Under the pieces are notes generated by a model. It saw only the letters and a program-made list of their open reading frames with translations. It had not been told where the DNA came from and ran no database searches. The position numbers were made by a program, and so were the translations under genes. Positions 1 through 5,198 of a stretch of 5,198 nucleotides of DNA are shown here, piece by piece. Positions within the stretch are counted from its first letter, which is position 1; each line of letters opens with the position of its first letter. This DNA is from a bacterium (GTDB lineage: Bacteria > UBP13 > UBA5359): the NCBI GenBank assembly GCA_028699365.1, contig JAQVUQ010000221.1, positions 1-5,198 on the forward strand, in the 5' to 3' direction.

Positions 1-1301
1 TAAAGGCCGCCAAAGAGGTAAAAGACAAGCCGTCCATGATAAAAATCCGCACCGTCATCGGTTGCGGTTCTCCCAACAAGGCCGGCACCAGCACCATTCA
101 CGGTGAGCCGCCGGGAGGCGACGAGGTCCTGGCTACCCGTGAGTGTCTGGGCTGGGAGCATGAGCCGTTTGAAGTCCCCGGCGATGTTCTGGATTATTTC
201 CGTCAGGCCGTTGACAGAGGTGCCGGTTATGAGTCGCAATGGAACGCCATGTTCAGCGCCTATAAAACCGAATATCCCGGAGAAGCGGCCGAATTCGAGC
301 GCGTTATGTCCGGGCGCCTGCCGGAAGGATGGGAGAAGGCTCTGCCCGTCTTTACTCCTGACGACAAAGCCGAGGCTACCAGAAGCCTGTCCGGCAAGGT
401 GCTTAATGCGCTGGCAGAGGTGATGCCGGAACTGATGGGCGGCTCCGCCGATCTGGCTCCCTCCACCAAGACGCTGCTTAAGTCTGCGGGAGACTTTGCC
501 AAAGGGGCTTATGAGAACCGCAATCTCCATTTCGGCGTGCGTGAGCATGCCATGGCGGCCATATGCAATGCCATGGCACTGCACGGCGGTCTTATTCCTT
601 ACTGTGCCACCTTCATGGTCTTTGCCGATTACATGAGAGGGGCTATGCGCATTTCCGCCATATCCGATGCCGGTGTCGTTTACGTTCTGACGCATGATTC
701 CATCGGCGTGGGTGAGGATGGGCCCACCCATCAGCCGGTGGAGACGCTGGCCTCGATGAGAATAATGCCCAACATGCTGGTCATGCGTCCCGCCGACGGC
801 AATGAGACCTCCGGAGCCTACAAGGTGGCTATAGAGAACCGTCATCGTCCCACCGCACTGACTCTGACCAGGCAGAATTTGCCGCAATTGCCCGGCAGCT
901 CGATAGAAGCGGTGGCCAAAGGTGCTTATGTCCTGCGGGATTGGGCAGGCATGCCTGAGATCATCATGATCGGCACCGGCTCCGAAGTCAGCCTTTGCCT
1001 GGCCGCGGCCGATCAGCTTGCGGCAGAGGGCCGCAGCGTTCGTGTGGTCTCCATGCCCTGCTGGGAGCTGTTCGAGGAGCAGGATGCAGCTTATAAGGAA
1101 GCCGTGTTGCCGGCGGCCGTAACCAGGCGGGTTGCGGTTGAGGCCGGGGTCAGCTACGGCTGGCAGCGCTATGTAGGACCGGAGGGAGAGATCATAGCTC
1201 TGGACCGCTTCGGCGTCTCCGCTCCCGGCAAGGTCTGCATGGAGAAGTTCGGCTTTACCGTGGACAACGTGCTGGCAACGGCCCGCAGAGTTTTAAGATA
1301 A
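1..1301 (+). CDS. tkt: Transketolase, C-terminal part (5' end outside window)
   Basis: Transketolase uses thiamine diphosphate to move two-carbon ketol units between sugar phosphates in the cytoplasmic pentose phosphate pathway. The reading frame is open from position 3, giving 432 residues to the TAA at 1299-1301; full-length enzymes have about 660, so roughly 230 N-terminal residues (most of the ThDP pyrophosphate domain) lie upstream. The ATG at 36 is internal, because the codons before it already match the family. Visible landmarks are the end of the first domain, [14 protein letters not shown] followed by HG (His codon 99-101, an active-site His in the family); [11 protein letters not shown] (about 441-473); GVREHAM with the glutamate that activates ThDP at codon 543-545; [15 protein letters not shown] (about 693-737); RPADGNE; and the C-terminal domain after about position 900. 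First and pyrimidine-binding domains share one chain, so this is not the split two-subunit form. The next gene starts 16 bases downstream, suggesting co-transcription. Family assignment is very secure; the paralogue (tktA or tktB type) cannot be told. Confidence 0.97.
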   Translation, partial: KAAKEVKDKPSMIKIRTVIGCGSPNKAGTSTIHGEPPGGDEVLATRECLGWEHEPFEVPGDVLDYFRQAVDRGAGYESQWNAMFSAYKTEYPGEAAEFERVMSGRLPEGWEKALPVFTPDDKAEATRSLSGKVLNALAEVMPELMGGSADLAPSTKTLLKSAGDFAKGAYENRNLHFGVREHAMAAICNAMALHGGLIPYCATFMVFADYMRGAMRISAISDAGVVYVLTHDSIGVGEDGPTHQPVETLASMRIMPNMLVMRPADGNETSGAYKVAIENRHRPTALTLTRQNLPQLPGSSIEAVAKGAYVLRDWAGMPEIIMIGTGSEVSLCLAAADQLAAEGRSVRVVSMPCWELFEEQDAAYKEAVLPAAVTRRVAVEAGVSYGWQRYVGPEGEIIALDRFGVSAPGKVCMEKFGFTVDNVLATARRVLR

Positions 1302-1304
1302 TCC

Positions 1305-1310
1305 GGAGGT
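1305..1310 (+). promoter_or_regulatory. Ribosome binding site for the TTG-start oxidoreductase
   Basis: GGAGGT lies just after the transketolase stop. GGAGG (1305-1309) is 8 bases from the TTG at 1318, an ideal distance. No ATG or GTG in the right frame lies close by (the GTG at 1313 is out of frame), so this site selects TTG. A second TTG follows directly at 1321, 11 bases from the site, so initiation at either is possible, with 1318 the better choice. Confidence 0.8.
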
Positions 1311-1317
1311 AAGTGTT

Positions 1318-2331
1318 TTGTTGAAACTGGCTTTTATGGGATTTCGCCACGGGCATATAATGGGCCTGTACGGTTATGCCGCCAAAAGCGAAGACGTCGT
1401 CATCGTGGGAGCCTGTGAGGAGGATGCCCAGACCGCATCTCAACTGCGGCAGGGCGGTCAGGTAACGCTGACCCACGACGATTACGGGCGCATGCTGGAT
1501 GAAACGGATTGCGATGCTGTAGCCGTGGGAGATTATTACGGCAAGCGTGGCAGCATCATTATCGAGGCTCTGAAAAGAGGCAAGCATGCCATCGCCGATA
1601 AGCCCATCTGCACCAGCCTGGAAGAGCTGGACGAGATTGCCGCATTATCAGTTCAAAAGGGACTCAAGGTAGGCTGCCAACTGGATATGCGGGACACCGG
1701 GAAGTTCATTCGCGTCAGGGAGTTGGTGCAGGAAGGCGCTATCGGAGAGGTTCATGCCGTGTCCGTCGGCGGCCAGCATCCTTTGATGTTCGGCACACGG
1801 GCGGGATGGTATTTTGAAGAGGGTAAGCACGGCGGCACCATCAACGATATCGGTATACATGCCGTGGATATGATACCCTGGGTAACAGGCAAGGCGTTTA
1901 CCCGCGTAACCGCCGCCAGGACTTGGAACGCCTTTGCAGCGGAGGCACCTCACTTCAACGATGCCGGGCAGTTCATGATGGAGATGGAAAACGGCTGTGG
2001 CGTTATGGGAGATGTCTCCTACTTCATGCCCGACAGTATGGGCTATGTCTTGCCGCAGTATTGGCGCACGACCCTTTGGGGACGGAAAGGGATAATAGAG
2101 GCATCTATGAACATGCCGCATATATCCCTGGCCAGGAACGGCAATAAAGAAGTGGAAGAGATAGCACCCGGTGACGGCACTCCGGGCGGATACCTCAGAT
2201 CATTTATAGCAGAGATAAACGGCGCTGGAGGGTTGATCTCTCCTTCAACCGATGAAGTTCTCCGGTCTTCCCGGATAACTCTGAAGATACAGCAGGCTGC
2301 CGACCAGGGCCTGTGTAACGTGAAGCTATAG
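1318..2331 (+). CDS. Gfo/Idh/MocA-family NAD(P)-dependent oxidoreductase
   Basis: Predicted cytoplasmic dehydrogenase of 337 residues, the usual family length (about 330-390), acting on a sugar, inositol or sugar derivative. The N-terminal Rossmann fold starts at residue 3 ([12 protein letters not shown]); the usual GxGxxG dinucleotide motif is replaced by GFRHGH at residues 8-13, a variant found in some family members. The family's EKP motif appears as DKP (94-96), with Lys95 the expected catalytic or cofactor-positioning lysine. The C-terminal alpha/beta domain contains [13 protein letters not shown] (172-184), in which Asp177 and His181 match the family's D-x3-H active-site pair. There is no signal peptide, so it is not a secreted or periplasmic GFOR-type member. 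Translation starts at TTG behind a strong ribosome binding site and ends at TAG. It lies 16 bases after transketolase and 24 before the NagB-like gene, so it probably shares their pathway. The substrate cannot be deduced; family membership is secure. Confidence 0.93.
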   Translation: MLKLAFMGFRHGHIMGLYGYAAKSEDVVIVGACEEDAQTASQLRQGGQVTLTHDDYGRMLDETDCDAVAVGDYYGKRGSIIIEALKRGKHAIADKPICTSLEELDEIAALSVQKGLKVGCQLDMRDTGKFIRVRELVQEGAIGEVHAVSVGGQHPLMFGTRAGWYFEEGKHGGTINDIGIHAVDMIPWVTGKAFTRVTAARTWNAFAAEAPHFNDAGQFMMEMENGCGVMGDVSYFMPDSMGYVLPQYWRTTLWGRKGIIEASMNMPHISLARNGNKEVEEIAPGDGTPGGYLRSFIAEINGAGGLISPSTDEVLRSSRITLKIQQAADQGLCNVKL

Positions 2332-2341
2332 GTAGACAAAT

Positions 2342-2348
2342 AAGGAGG
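2342..2348 (+). promoter_or_regulatory. Strong ribosome binding site for the NagB-like gene
   Basis: AAGGAGG, a full anti-Shine-Dalgarno match, ends 7 bases before the ATG at 2356. It fixes that start and implies efficient translation from within a polycistronic message. The short gap from the previous stop (TAG at 2329-2331) contains no hairpin or promoter that I can see. Confidence 0.8.
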
Positions 2349-2355
2349 CAATACG

Positions 2356-3327
2356 ATGAGTCGTGAAGTCAACTCTATCGATCTTATCAATACCATCGAA
2401 GGTTCGCTGCTGGAAGGCTTCTTCCCGGCCGGTTGGGATCTGGCCAGGATAGATGCCTGCTGCAGCAATCCTCCGGAAACGGTGCTTGACCGGCAAGCGT
2501 GGTGGAATAAAGGCTTTGAGCCCATTCCCTGTGAAACGCTGGCTGATTTCGATACCATGCTGGGCCATGAGATAGCCCTGCAGATAAAGCTGGCCCGGGA
2601 TGCCGGTCGCAAACTGGCTTTGATCCTGCCCGTCGGTCCTATGGGCATGTATCGCTGGGCGGTCTATTTCCTCAAAGAGTGGGGCGTCAAGTGCGACCAC
2701 GTTTACGGCTTCAATATGGATGAGTGGAGCGATGCCGAAGGCAACACCTTGCCTTCCGATAATCCTGGAGCTTTCCGGTTTGCCATGGAGGGAGCCTTCT
2801 ACGGGCCCCTGGGCGAATTGACCGTTCCGGAAAACCAGCGGCACTTTGCTACCCGCGAGCTTCTGCCCACATATGCGGAGCGTATCGCCGCCCTCAAGGC
2901 GGAAGGAGCGCAGTTGCAGGTTATCTTCGGCATAGGCCGGGTATTCCATATCGCCTTCTGGGAGCCGCATTTTGCGGCGGAGTTCTCCACCGATGAAGAG
3001 TGGAAGCAGCAGACCCACAGACTGGGCGCCAAGTTGCATCCCCTGACGGTGGAACAGAATGCCGTCACCAGCTTCAAGAGCCGGACAACCCTGGTGCCTG
3101 CCAGAGCCAATACCATAGGCCCGGGGCTCTTCCTGCAGGCCGACCGTATTATCGGCGGCGCCGACGGCATATTCGGACGCGGCATGCAGTGGCAGGGAAT
3201 CAGCCTCTGGGTAACCTTCCGCTACGGACCGACCCGCTGGATTCCCAGCAGCTATATGCCGACGCTGCCCGGACGGCTCTTCTTCCTTAAGGATCTGGCC
3301 GGTCCGCTGGAAGCCGAGTGTAATTAG
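2356..3327 (+). CDS. Divergent glucosamine-6-phosphate deaminase/isomerase (NagB)-like protein
   Basis: A 323-residue cytoplasmic protein of the NagB/sugar-phosphate isomerase superfamily; E. coli NagB is 266 residues, and most of the excess here is an N-terminal extension of about 50. NagB converts glucosamine 6-phosphate to fructose 6-phosphate and ammonia. Recognisable blocks in order are [14 protein letters not shown] (87-100), at the place of NagB's phosphate loop; VYGFNMDEW (116-124), equivalent to the NagB FNMDE motif with catalytic Asp72; [14 protein letters not shown] (191-204), equivalent to GVGNDGHIAFNEP; and SRTT (242-245). His198 and Glu203 match NagB His143 and Glu148, but the loop Asp141 is replaced by Val and its neighbouring Gly by Phe. 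The PTGGTP loop is reduced to PVGPMG, and the phosphate-contacting Arg172 and Lys208 have no obvious counterparts. The fold is likely, but the same reaction is doubtful; another isomerase, hydrolase or deaminase acting on a related sugar is possible. It has a perfect ribosome binding site and is followed after 9 bases by the esterase gene. Confidence 0.82.
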   Translation: MSREVNSIDLINTIEGSLLEGFFPAGWDLARIDACCSNPPETVLDRQAWWNKGFEPIPCETLADFDTMLGHEIALQIKLARDAGRKLALILPVGPMGMYRWAVYFLKEWGVKCDHVYGFNMDEWSDAEGNTLPSDNPGAFRFAMEGAFYGPLGELTVPENQRHFATRELLPTYAERIAALKAEGAQLQVIFGIGRVFHIAFWEPHFAAEFSTDEEWKQQTHRLGAKLHPLTVEQNAVTSFKSRTTLVPARANTIGPGLFLQADRIIGGADGIFGRGMQWQGISLWVTFRYGPTRWIPSSYMPTLPGRLFFLKDLAGPLEAECN

Positions 3328-3330
3328 GGG
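3326..3330 (+). promoter_or_regulatory. Ribosome binding site overlapping the upstream stop codon
   Basis: AGGGG starts within the TAG stop of the NagB-like gene (3325-3327) and ends 6 bases before the ATG at 3337. It is weaker than the other sites in the cluster. The tight stop/RBS/start arrangement suggests translational coupling of the two genes. Confidence 0.55.
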
Positions 3331-3336
3331 CTTGGC

Positions 3337-4110
3337 ATGGCAAGAATGAGTTGTAGTTTTTCTTCATCGGTTCTGGGCATGGCCACCGGTATGGAGGTAA
3401 TTCTGCCGCAGCCCGATATGAGCACCCTCAGTAAAGAGCGGATAGAGGCCGGCTGGCCGGTTCTCTACCTGTTGCACGGGCTGTCCGACGATCACACCAT
3501 GTGGCAGCGGCGAACCTCGATAGAGAGATACGCCACGGCCAGGAATCTGGCGGTAGTCATGCCGTCAGGCGGCAGAAGTTTCTACACCGACATGGCCAGG
3601 GGGTATAACTACCGGACCTTCATCAGCGAGGAGTTGCCTAAGATTGTCCGCTCGTTCTTCCGTATATCCACAGCCAGAGAGGACACCTTTATAGCCGGGC
3701 TTTCCATGGGCGGATACGGAGCCTTCAAGACAGCCTTGAGCCTGCCGCAGAACTTTGCAGCAGCAGCCAGCCTTTCAGGCGTTGCGGACATAACGGCATT
3801 TACAAACAGGGATATGAATCAAATGGAAGCCGGCAATATCTTCGGGGACGACCTGGCCGTTACCGGCACCGACCATGACCTCTTCCACCTGGGAAGCAAG
3901 CTTGCTGCCGATGAGAGTGCGCCTGATCTGATGCTTTATCAGTGCTGCGGCACAGAGGATTTTCTCTATCATGATAATCTGCGCTTCCGGGATCACGCCA
4001 TGTCACTGGGCCTGAATCTCCTCTATGAGGAAGGACCGGGCATTCACGAATGGGCATACTGGGATAAGCAGATTCAAAGGGTTATTGATTGGCTGCCGAT
4101 AAGAGCATAG
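3337..4110 (+). CDS. Serine esterase, EstA/esterase D type (alpha/beta hydrolase)
   Basis: A 257-residue alpha/beta-hydrolase resembling tributyrin esterase EstA and the esterase D (S-formylglutathione hydrolase-like) group, which cleave short-chain acyl esters such as acetyl or feruloyl groups. The oxyanion-hole segment is LLHGLSDDHTMW (45-56). The nucleophile elbow GLSMGGYGAF (121-130) places Ser123 as nucleophile. CGTEDFLYHDN (204-214) supplies the probable acid Asp208, and GIHEWAYWD (235-243) the catalytic His237, so the triad looks complete. The protein ends in WLPIRA just after the last helix, as expected for the family. There is no signal peptide or lipobox, so it acts in the cytoplasm, on an imported or intracellular ester. 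An alternative start at the ATG at 3346 would remove three residues; 3337 is better placed for the ribosome binding site. It is the last gene of the close-packed cluster and could deacylate the sugar handled by its neighbours (inference). The stop is TAG. Confidence 0.92.
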   Translation: MARMSCSFSSSVLGMATGMEVILPQPDMSTLSKERIEAGWPVLYLLHGLSDDHTMWQRRTSIERYATARNLAVVMPSGGRSFYTDMARGYNYRTFISEELPKIVRSFFRISTAREDTFIAGLSMGGYGAFKTALSLPQNFAAAASLSGVADITAFTNRDMNQMEAGNIFGDDLAVTGTDHDLFHLGSKLAADESAPDLMLYQCCGTEDFLYHDNLRFRDHAMSLGLNLLYEEGPGIHEWAYWDKQIQRVIDWLPIRA

Positions 4111-4116
4111 TATATT
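4089..4116 (+). promoter_or_regulatory. Possible sigma-70 type promoter for the FabK-like gene
   Basis: TTGGCT (4089-4094, four of six to the -35 consensus), a 16-base spacer, and TATATT (4111-4116, five of six to the -10 consensus). Transcription would start near 4123, leaving a leader of about 57 bases. The site overlaps the end of the esterase gene and opens an AT-rich 69-base gap, the longest in the window. An alternative -10 element, TAAAAT at 4141-4146, has only a poor -35 partner. The assignment rests on consensus matching alone. Confidence 0.3.
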
Positions 4117-4135
4117 CTGGATTATTTCCGGCAAA

Positions 4136-4163
4136 CAGTGTAAAATTACCTGACAATAATTGT
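4136..4163 (+). promoter_or_regulatory. Two adjacent small dyads in the leader, possible operator
   Basis: Bases 4136-4152 read CAGTGTAAAATTACCTG, an interrupted inverted repeat in which CAG pairs with CTG and GTAA with TTAC around AA, with one extra T in the left arm. It is followed directly by the perfect palindrome ACAATAATTGT (4153-4163). With only two bases between its arms, the first is unlikely to be a stable RNA hairpin, and no T-run follows, so this is not a terminator. The position just downstream of the proposed promoter would suit a repressor. AT-rich DNA produces short dyads by chance, so confidence is low. Confidence 0.25.
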
Positions 4164-4167
4164 ACAT

Positions 4168-4174
4168 GGTGAGG
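4168..4174 (+). promoter_or_regulatory. Ribosome binding site for the FabK-like gene
   Basis: GGTGAGG ends 5 bases before the ATG at 4180. An ATG at 4165 just upstream leads only to a stop after three codons (ATG GTG AGG TAA), so 4180 is the start. Confidence 0.65.
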
Positions 4175-4179
4175 TAAAA

Positions 4180-5190
4180 ATGCTGTTTGAAGAATTATCG
4201 AAAAAAGGAACCGAATTTTTAGGAGTTAAATATCCCATTATCTCCGGAGGCATGACCTGGATCAGCGATTTTGAGCTGGTGCGGGCTGTGGCTGAAAACG
4301 GGGCTTTCCCTGTTCTGGCCGGGGGGAATATGCCGCCTGAAATCTTTGAGCAGGAGGTGGACAGGTGCATAGATAACCTGGATAAGCCTTTTGCGGTTAA
4401 TCTGATCACCATATCGCCCAATTACCGGGCGCAATATGAAATACTTTTGAACAAGAAGGTGCCCTTCGTCGTCTTTGCCGGCAGTTTCCCGCGCAAAGCA
4501 GATATACAGGGGATGAAAAAATCCGGCAAGAAGACTATGTCCTTTGCCTCGGAAGGCTCGATAGCCGGGCAGCAGATAAGATTCGGCATCGACGCTCTGA
4601 TTCTGGAAGGCAGCGAGGCGGGAGGCCATATAGGTCATGTCTCTCTGATGGTACTCCTGCAGCAGGTGCTGTTCAACTACGATCAGGTGCCGATATTCGT
4701 GGCCGGCGGTATCGCTTCCGGCAAAATGATAGCGCATCTGCTGCTGATGGGTGCGGCCGGCTGCCAGCTCGGCACTGCGTTTGTCATGAGCGAGGAATGC
4801 ACCGCACATGCCAATTTCAAGAAAGCTTTTGCCAAGGCACATGCCAGACAGGCCATCTCTACGCCGCAATACGATTCCCGGCTTCCGGTAGTAGCAGTGC
4901 GGGGTATCAGGAATCAGGGCACGGAGGAGTTCGGCAGGCTTCAGCTTGAACTGCTGAAAAAGCTCGAGGCCGGCATCCTCTCCAGGGAACAGGCTCAGTA
5001 TGAGGTTGAGAACTTCTGGGTCGGTGCGCTGCGCCGTGCCGTGGTGGACGGGGATGTTGATGCCGGTTCTCTGATGGCGGGGCAGAGCGTGGGATTGGTC
5101 AGGGACGTTCTGCCGATGAAGAGCATAATAGAGAACCTGGTGAACGAGGCGCGGGCTGAACTGGCTGTGGTGCGGGACAGGCTTACTTGA
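4180..5190 (+). CDS. FabK-like enoyl-ACP reductase II / nitronate monooxygenase-family flavoprotein
   Basis: A 336-residue cytoplasmic TIM-barrel FMN enzyme of the 2-nitropropane dioxygenase/nitronate monooxygenase superfamily. Landmarks in order are YPIISGGMTWIS (18-29), the first strand, with the GGM-x-W form typical of FabK; AGGNMPPE (47-54); DKPFAVNLITISP (68-80); EGSEAGGHIGH (143-153), with His150 matching the catalytic His of FabK; VAGGIASG (174-181) and MGAAGCQLGTAF (190-201), the FMN phosphate-binding strands; AHANFK (209-214); and GALRRAVVDGDVDAGSLMAGQ (282-302). The GGM-x-W, EAGGHIG, GDVD and MAGQ features resemble Streptococcus-type FabK, which reduces enoyl-ACP with NAD(P)H in fatty acid synthesis, more than classical nitronate monooxygenases. 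It is slightly longer than typical FabK (about 320 residues), and no fatty-acid genes are seen nearby, so the true substrate is open. It is set off from the upstream cluster by an AT-rich gap with its own likely promoter. The superfamily is certain; the FabK role is probable only. Confidence 0.88.
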   Translation: MLFEELSKKGTEFLGVKYPIISGGMTWISDFELVRAVAENGAFPVLAGGNMPPEIFEQEVDRCIDNLDKPFAVNLITISPNYRAQYEILLNKKVPFVVFAGSFPRKADIQGMKKSGKKTMSFASEGSIAGQQIRFGIDALILEGSEAGGHIGHVSLMVLLQQVLFNYDQVPIFVAGGIASGKMIAHLLLMGAAGCQLGTAFVMSEECTAHANFKKAFAKAHARQAISTPQYDSRLPVVAVRGIRNQGTEEFGRLQLELLKKLEAGILSREQAQYEVENFWVGALRRAVVDGDVDAGSLMAGQSVGLVRDVLPMKSIIENLVNEARAELAVVRDRLT

Positions 5191-5198
5191 GCAACTGC

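Noticed and set aside
36-38. ATG at 36 as the start of a separate transketolase C-terminal subunit gene
   Set aside because: The codons from position 3 to 35 are in frame and fit the end of the transketolase first domain, so the ATG is internal to a single-chain gene cut by the window edge.
2043-2648. Reverse-strand open frame of about 201 codons across the oxidoreductase/NagB-like junction
   Set aside because: It lies opposite two convincing forward genes, shows no domain motif, and has no good ribosome binding site; it is a by-product of forward-strand codon bias.
2326-3039. Reverse-strand open frame of about 237 codons opposite the NagB-like gene
   Set aside because: The forward frame carries the recognisable FNMDE and HIAFWEP motifs; the antisense translation resembles no protein family I know.
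4111-4179. Rho-independent terminator after the esterase gene
   Set aside because: No GC-rich stem followed by a T-run is present; the only dyads are short, AT-rich and have very small loops.
4219-4869. Reverse-strand open frame of about 216 codons opposite the FabK-like gene
   Set aside because: The translation is rich in His, Arg and Gln without any motif, and the forward strand encodes a clear flavoprotein.
1-5198. Mobile element, CRISPR array, tRNA or toxin-antitoxin system
   Set aside because: No transposase or integrase, terminal repeats, spaced direct repeats, tRNA-like cloverleaf or small paired genes were seen; the coding is continuous and of metabolic type.

Overview
The window is a compact bacterial protein-coding region with all five genes on the + strand. 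GC content looks to be in the mid-50s percent by eye. Strong GGAGG-type Shine-Dalgarno sites, a TTG start, single-chain bacterial transketolase and a FabK-like flavoprotein point to a bacterium. An anaerobic Chloroflexota or Firmicutes-like lineage would fit, but that is a weak inference because no lineage marker is present.

Layout: (1) positions 1-1301 hold the C-terminal two thirds of a transketolase whose 5' end lies outside the window; (2) 1318-2331 encodes a Gfo/Idh/MocA-family NAD(P)-dependent sugar oxidoreductase starting at TTG; (3) 2356-3327 encodes a divergent glucosamine-6-phosphate deaminase/isomerase (NagB)-like protein; (4) 3337-4110 encodes a cytoplasmic serine esterase of the EstA/esterase D type; (5) after a 69-base AT-rich gap, 4180-5190 encodes an FMN-dependent enoyl-ACP reductase II (FabK)/nitronate monooxygenase-like enzyme. 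No RNA genes, mobile elements, CRISPR arrays or long repeats were seen.

Genes 1-4 are separated by only 16, 24 and 9 bases, each with its own ribosome binding site, so they probably form one transcript. Their predicted activities (ketol transfer, sugar oxidation/reduction, sugar-phosphate isomerisation or deamination, deacylation) suggest a carbohydrate pathway in which a possibly acylated or amino sugar is deacylated, oxidised and isomerised before entering the pentose phosphate pool. This pathway is inferred from context. The most notable protein is the NagB-like one: it keeps the FNMDE motif and the His and Glu of the active-site loop, but lacks the canonical loop Asp and a recognisable phosphate-binding loop, so its reaction or substrate probably differs from NagB.

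The gap before gene 5 holds a plausible promoter, two adjacent small dyads, and a 16-base exact copy of a transketolase coding segment that would continue the transketolase-like peptide in the same reading frame. Gene 5 is probably a separate transcription unit.
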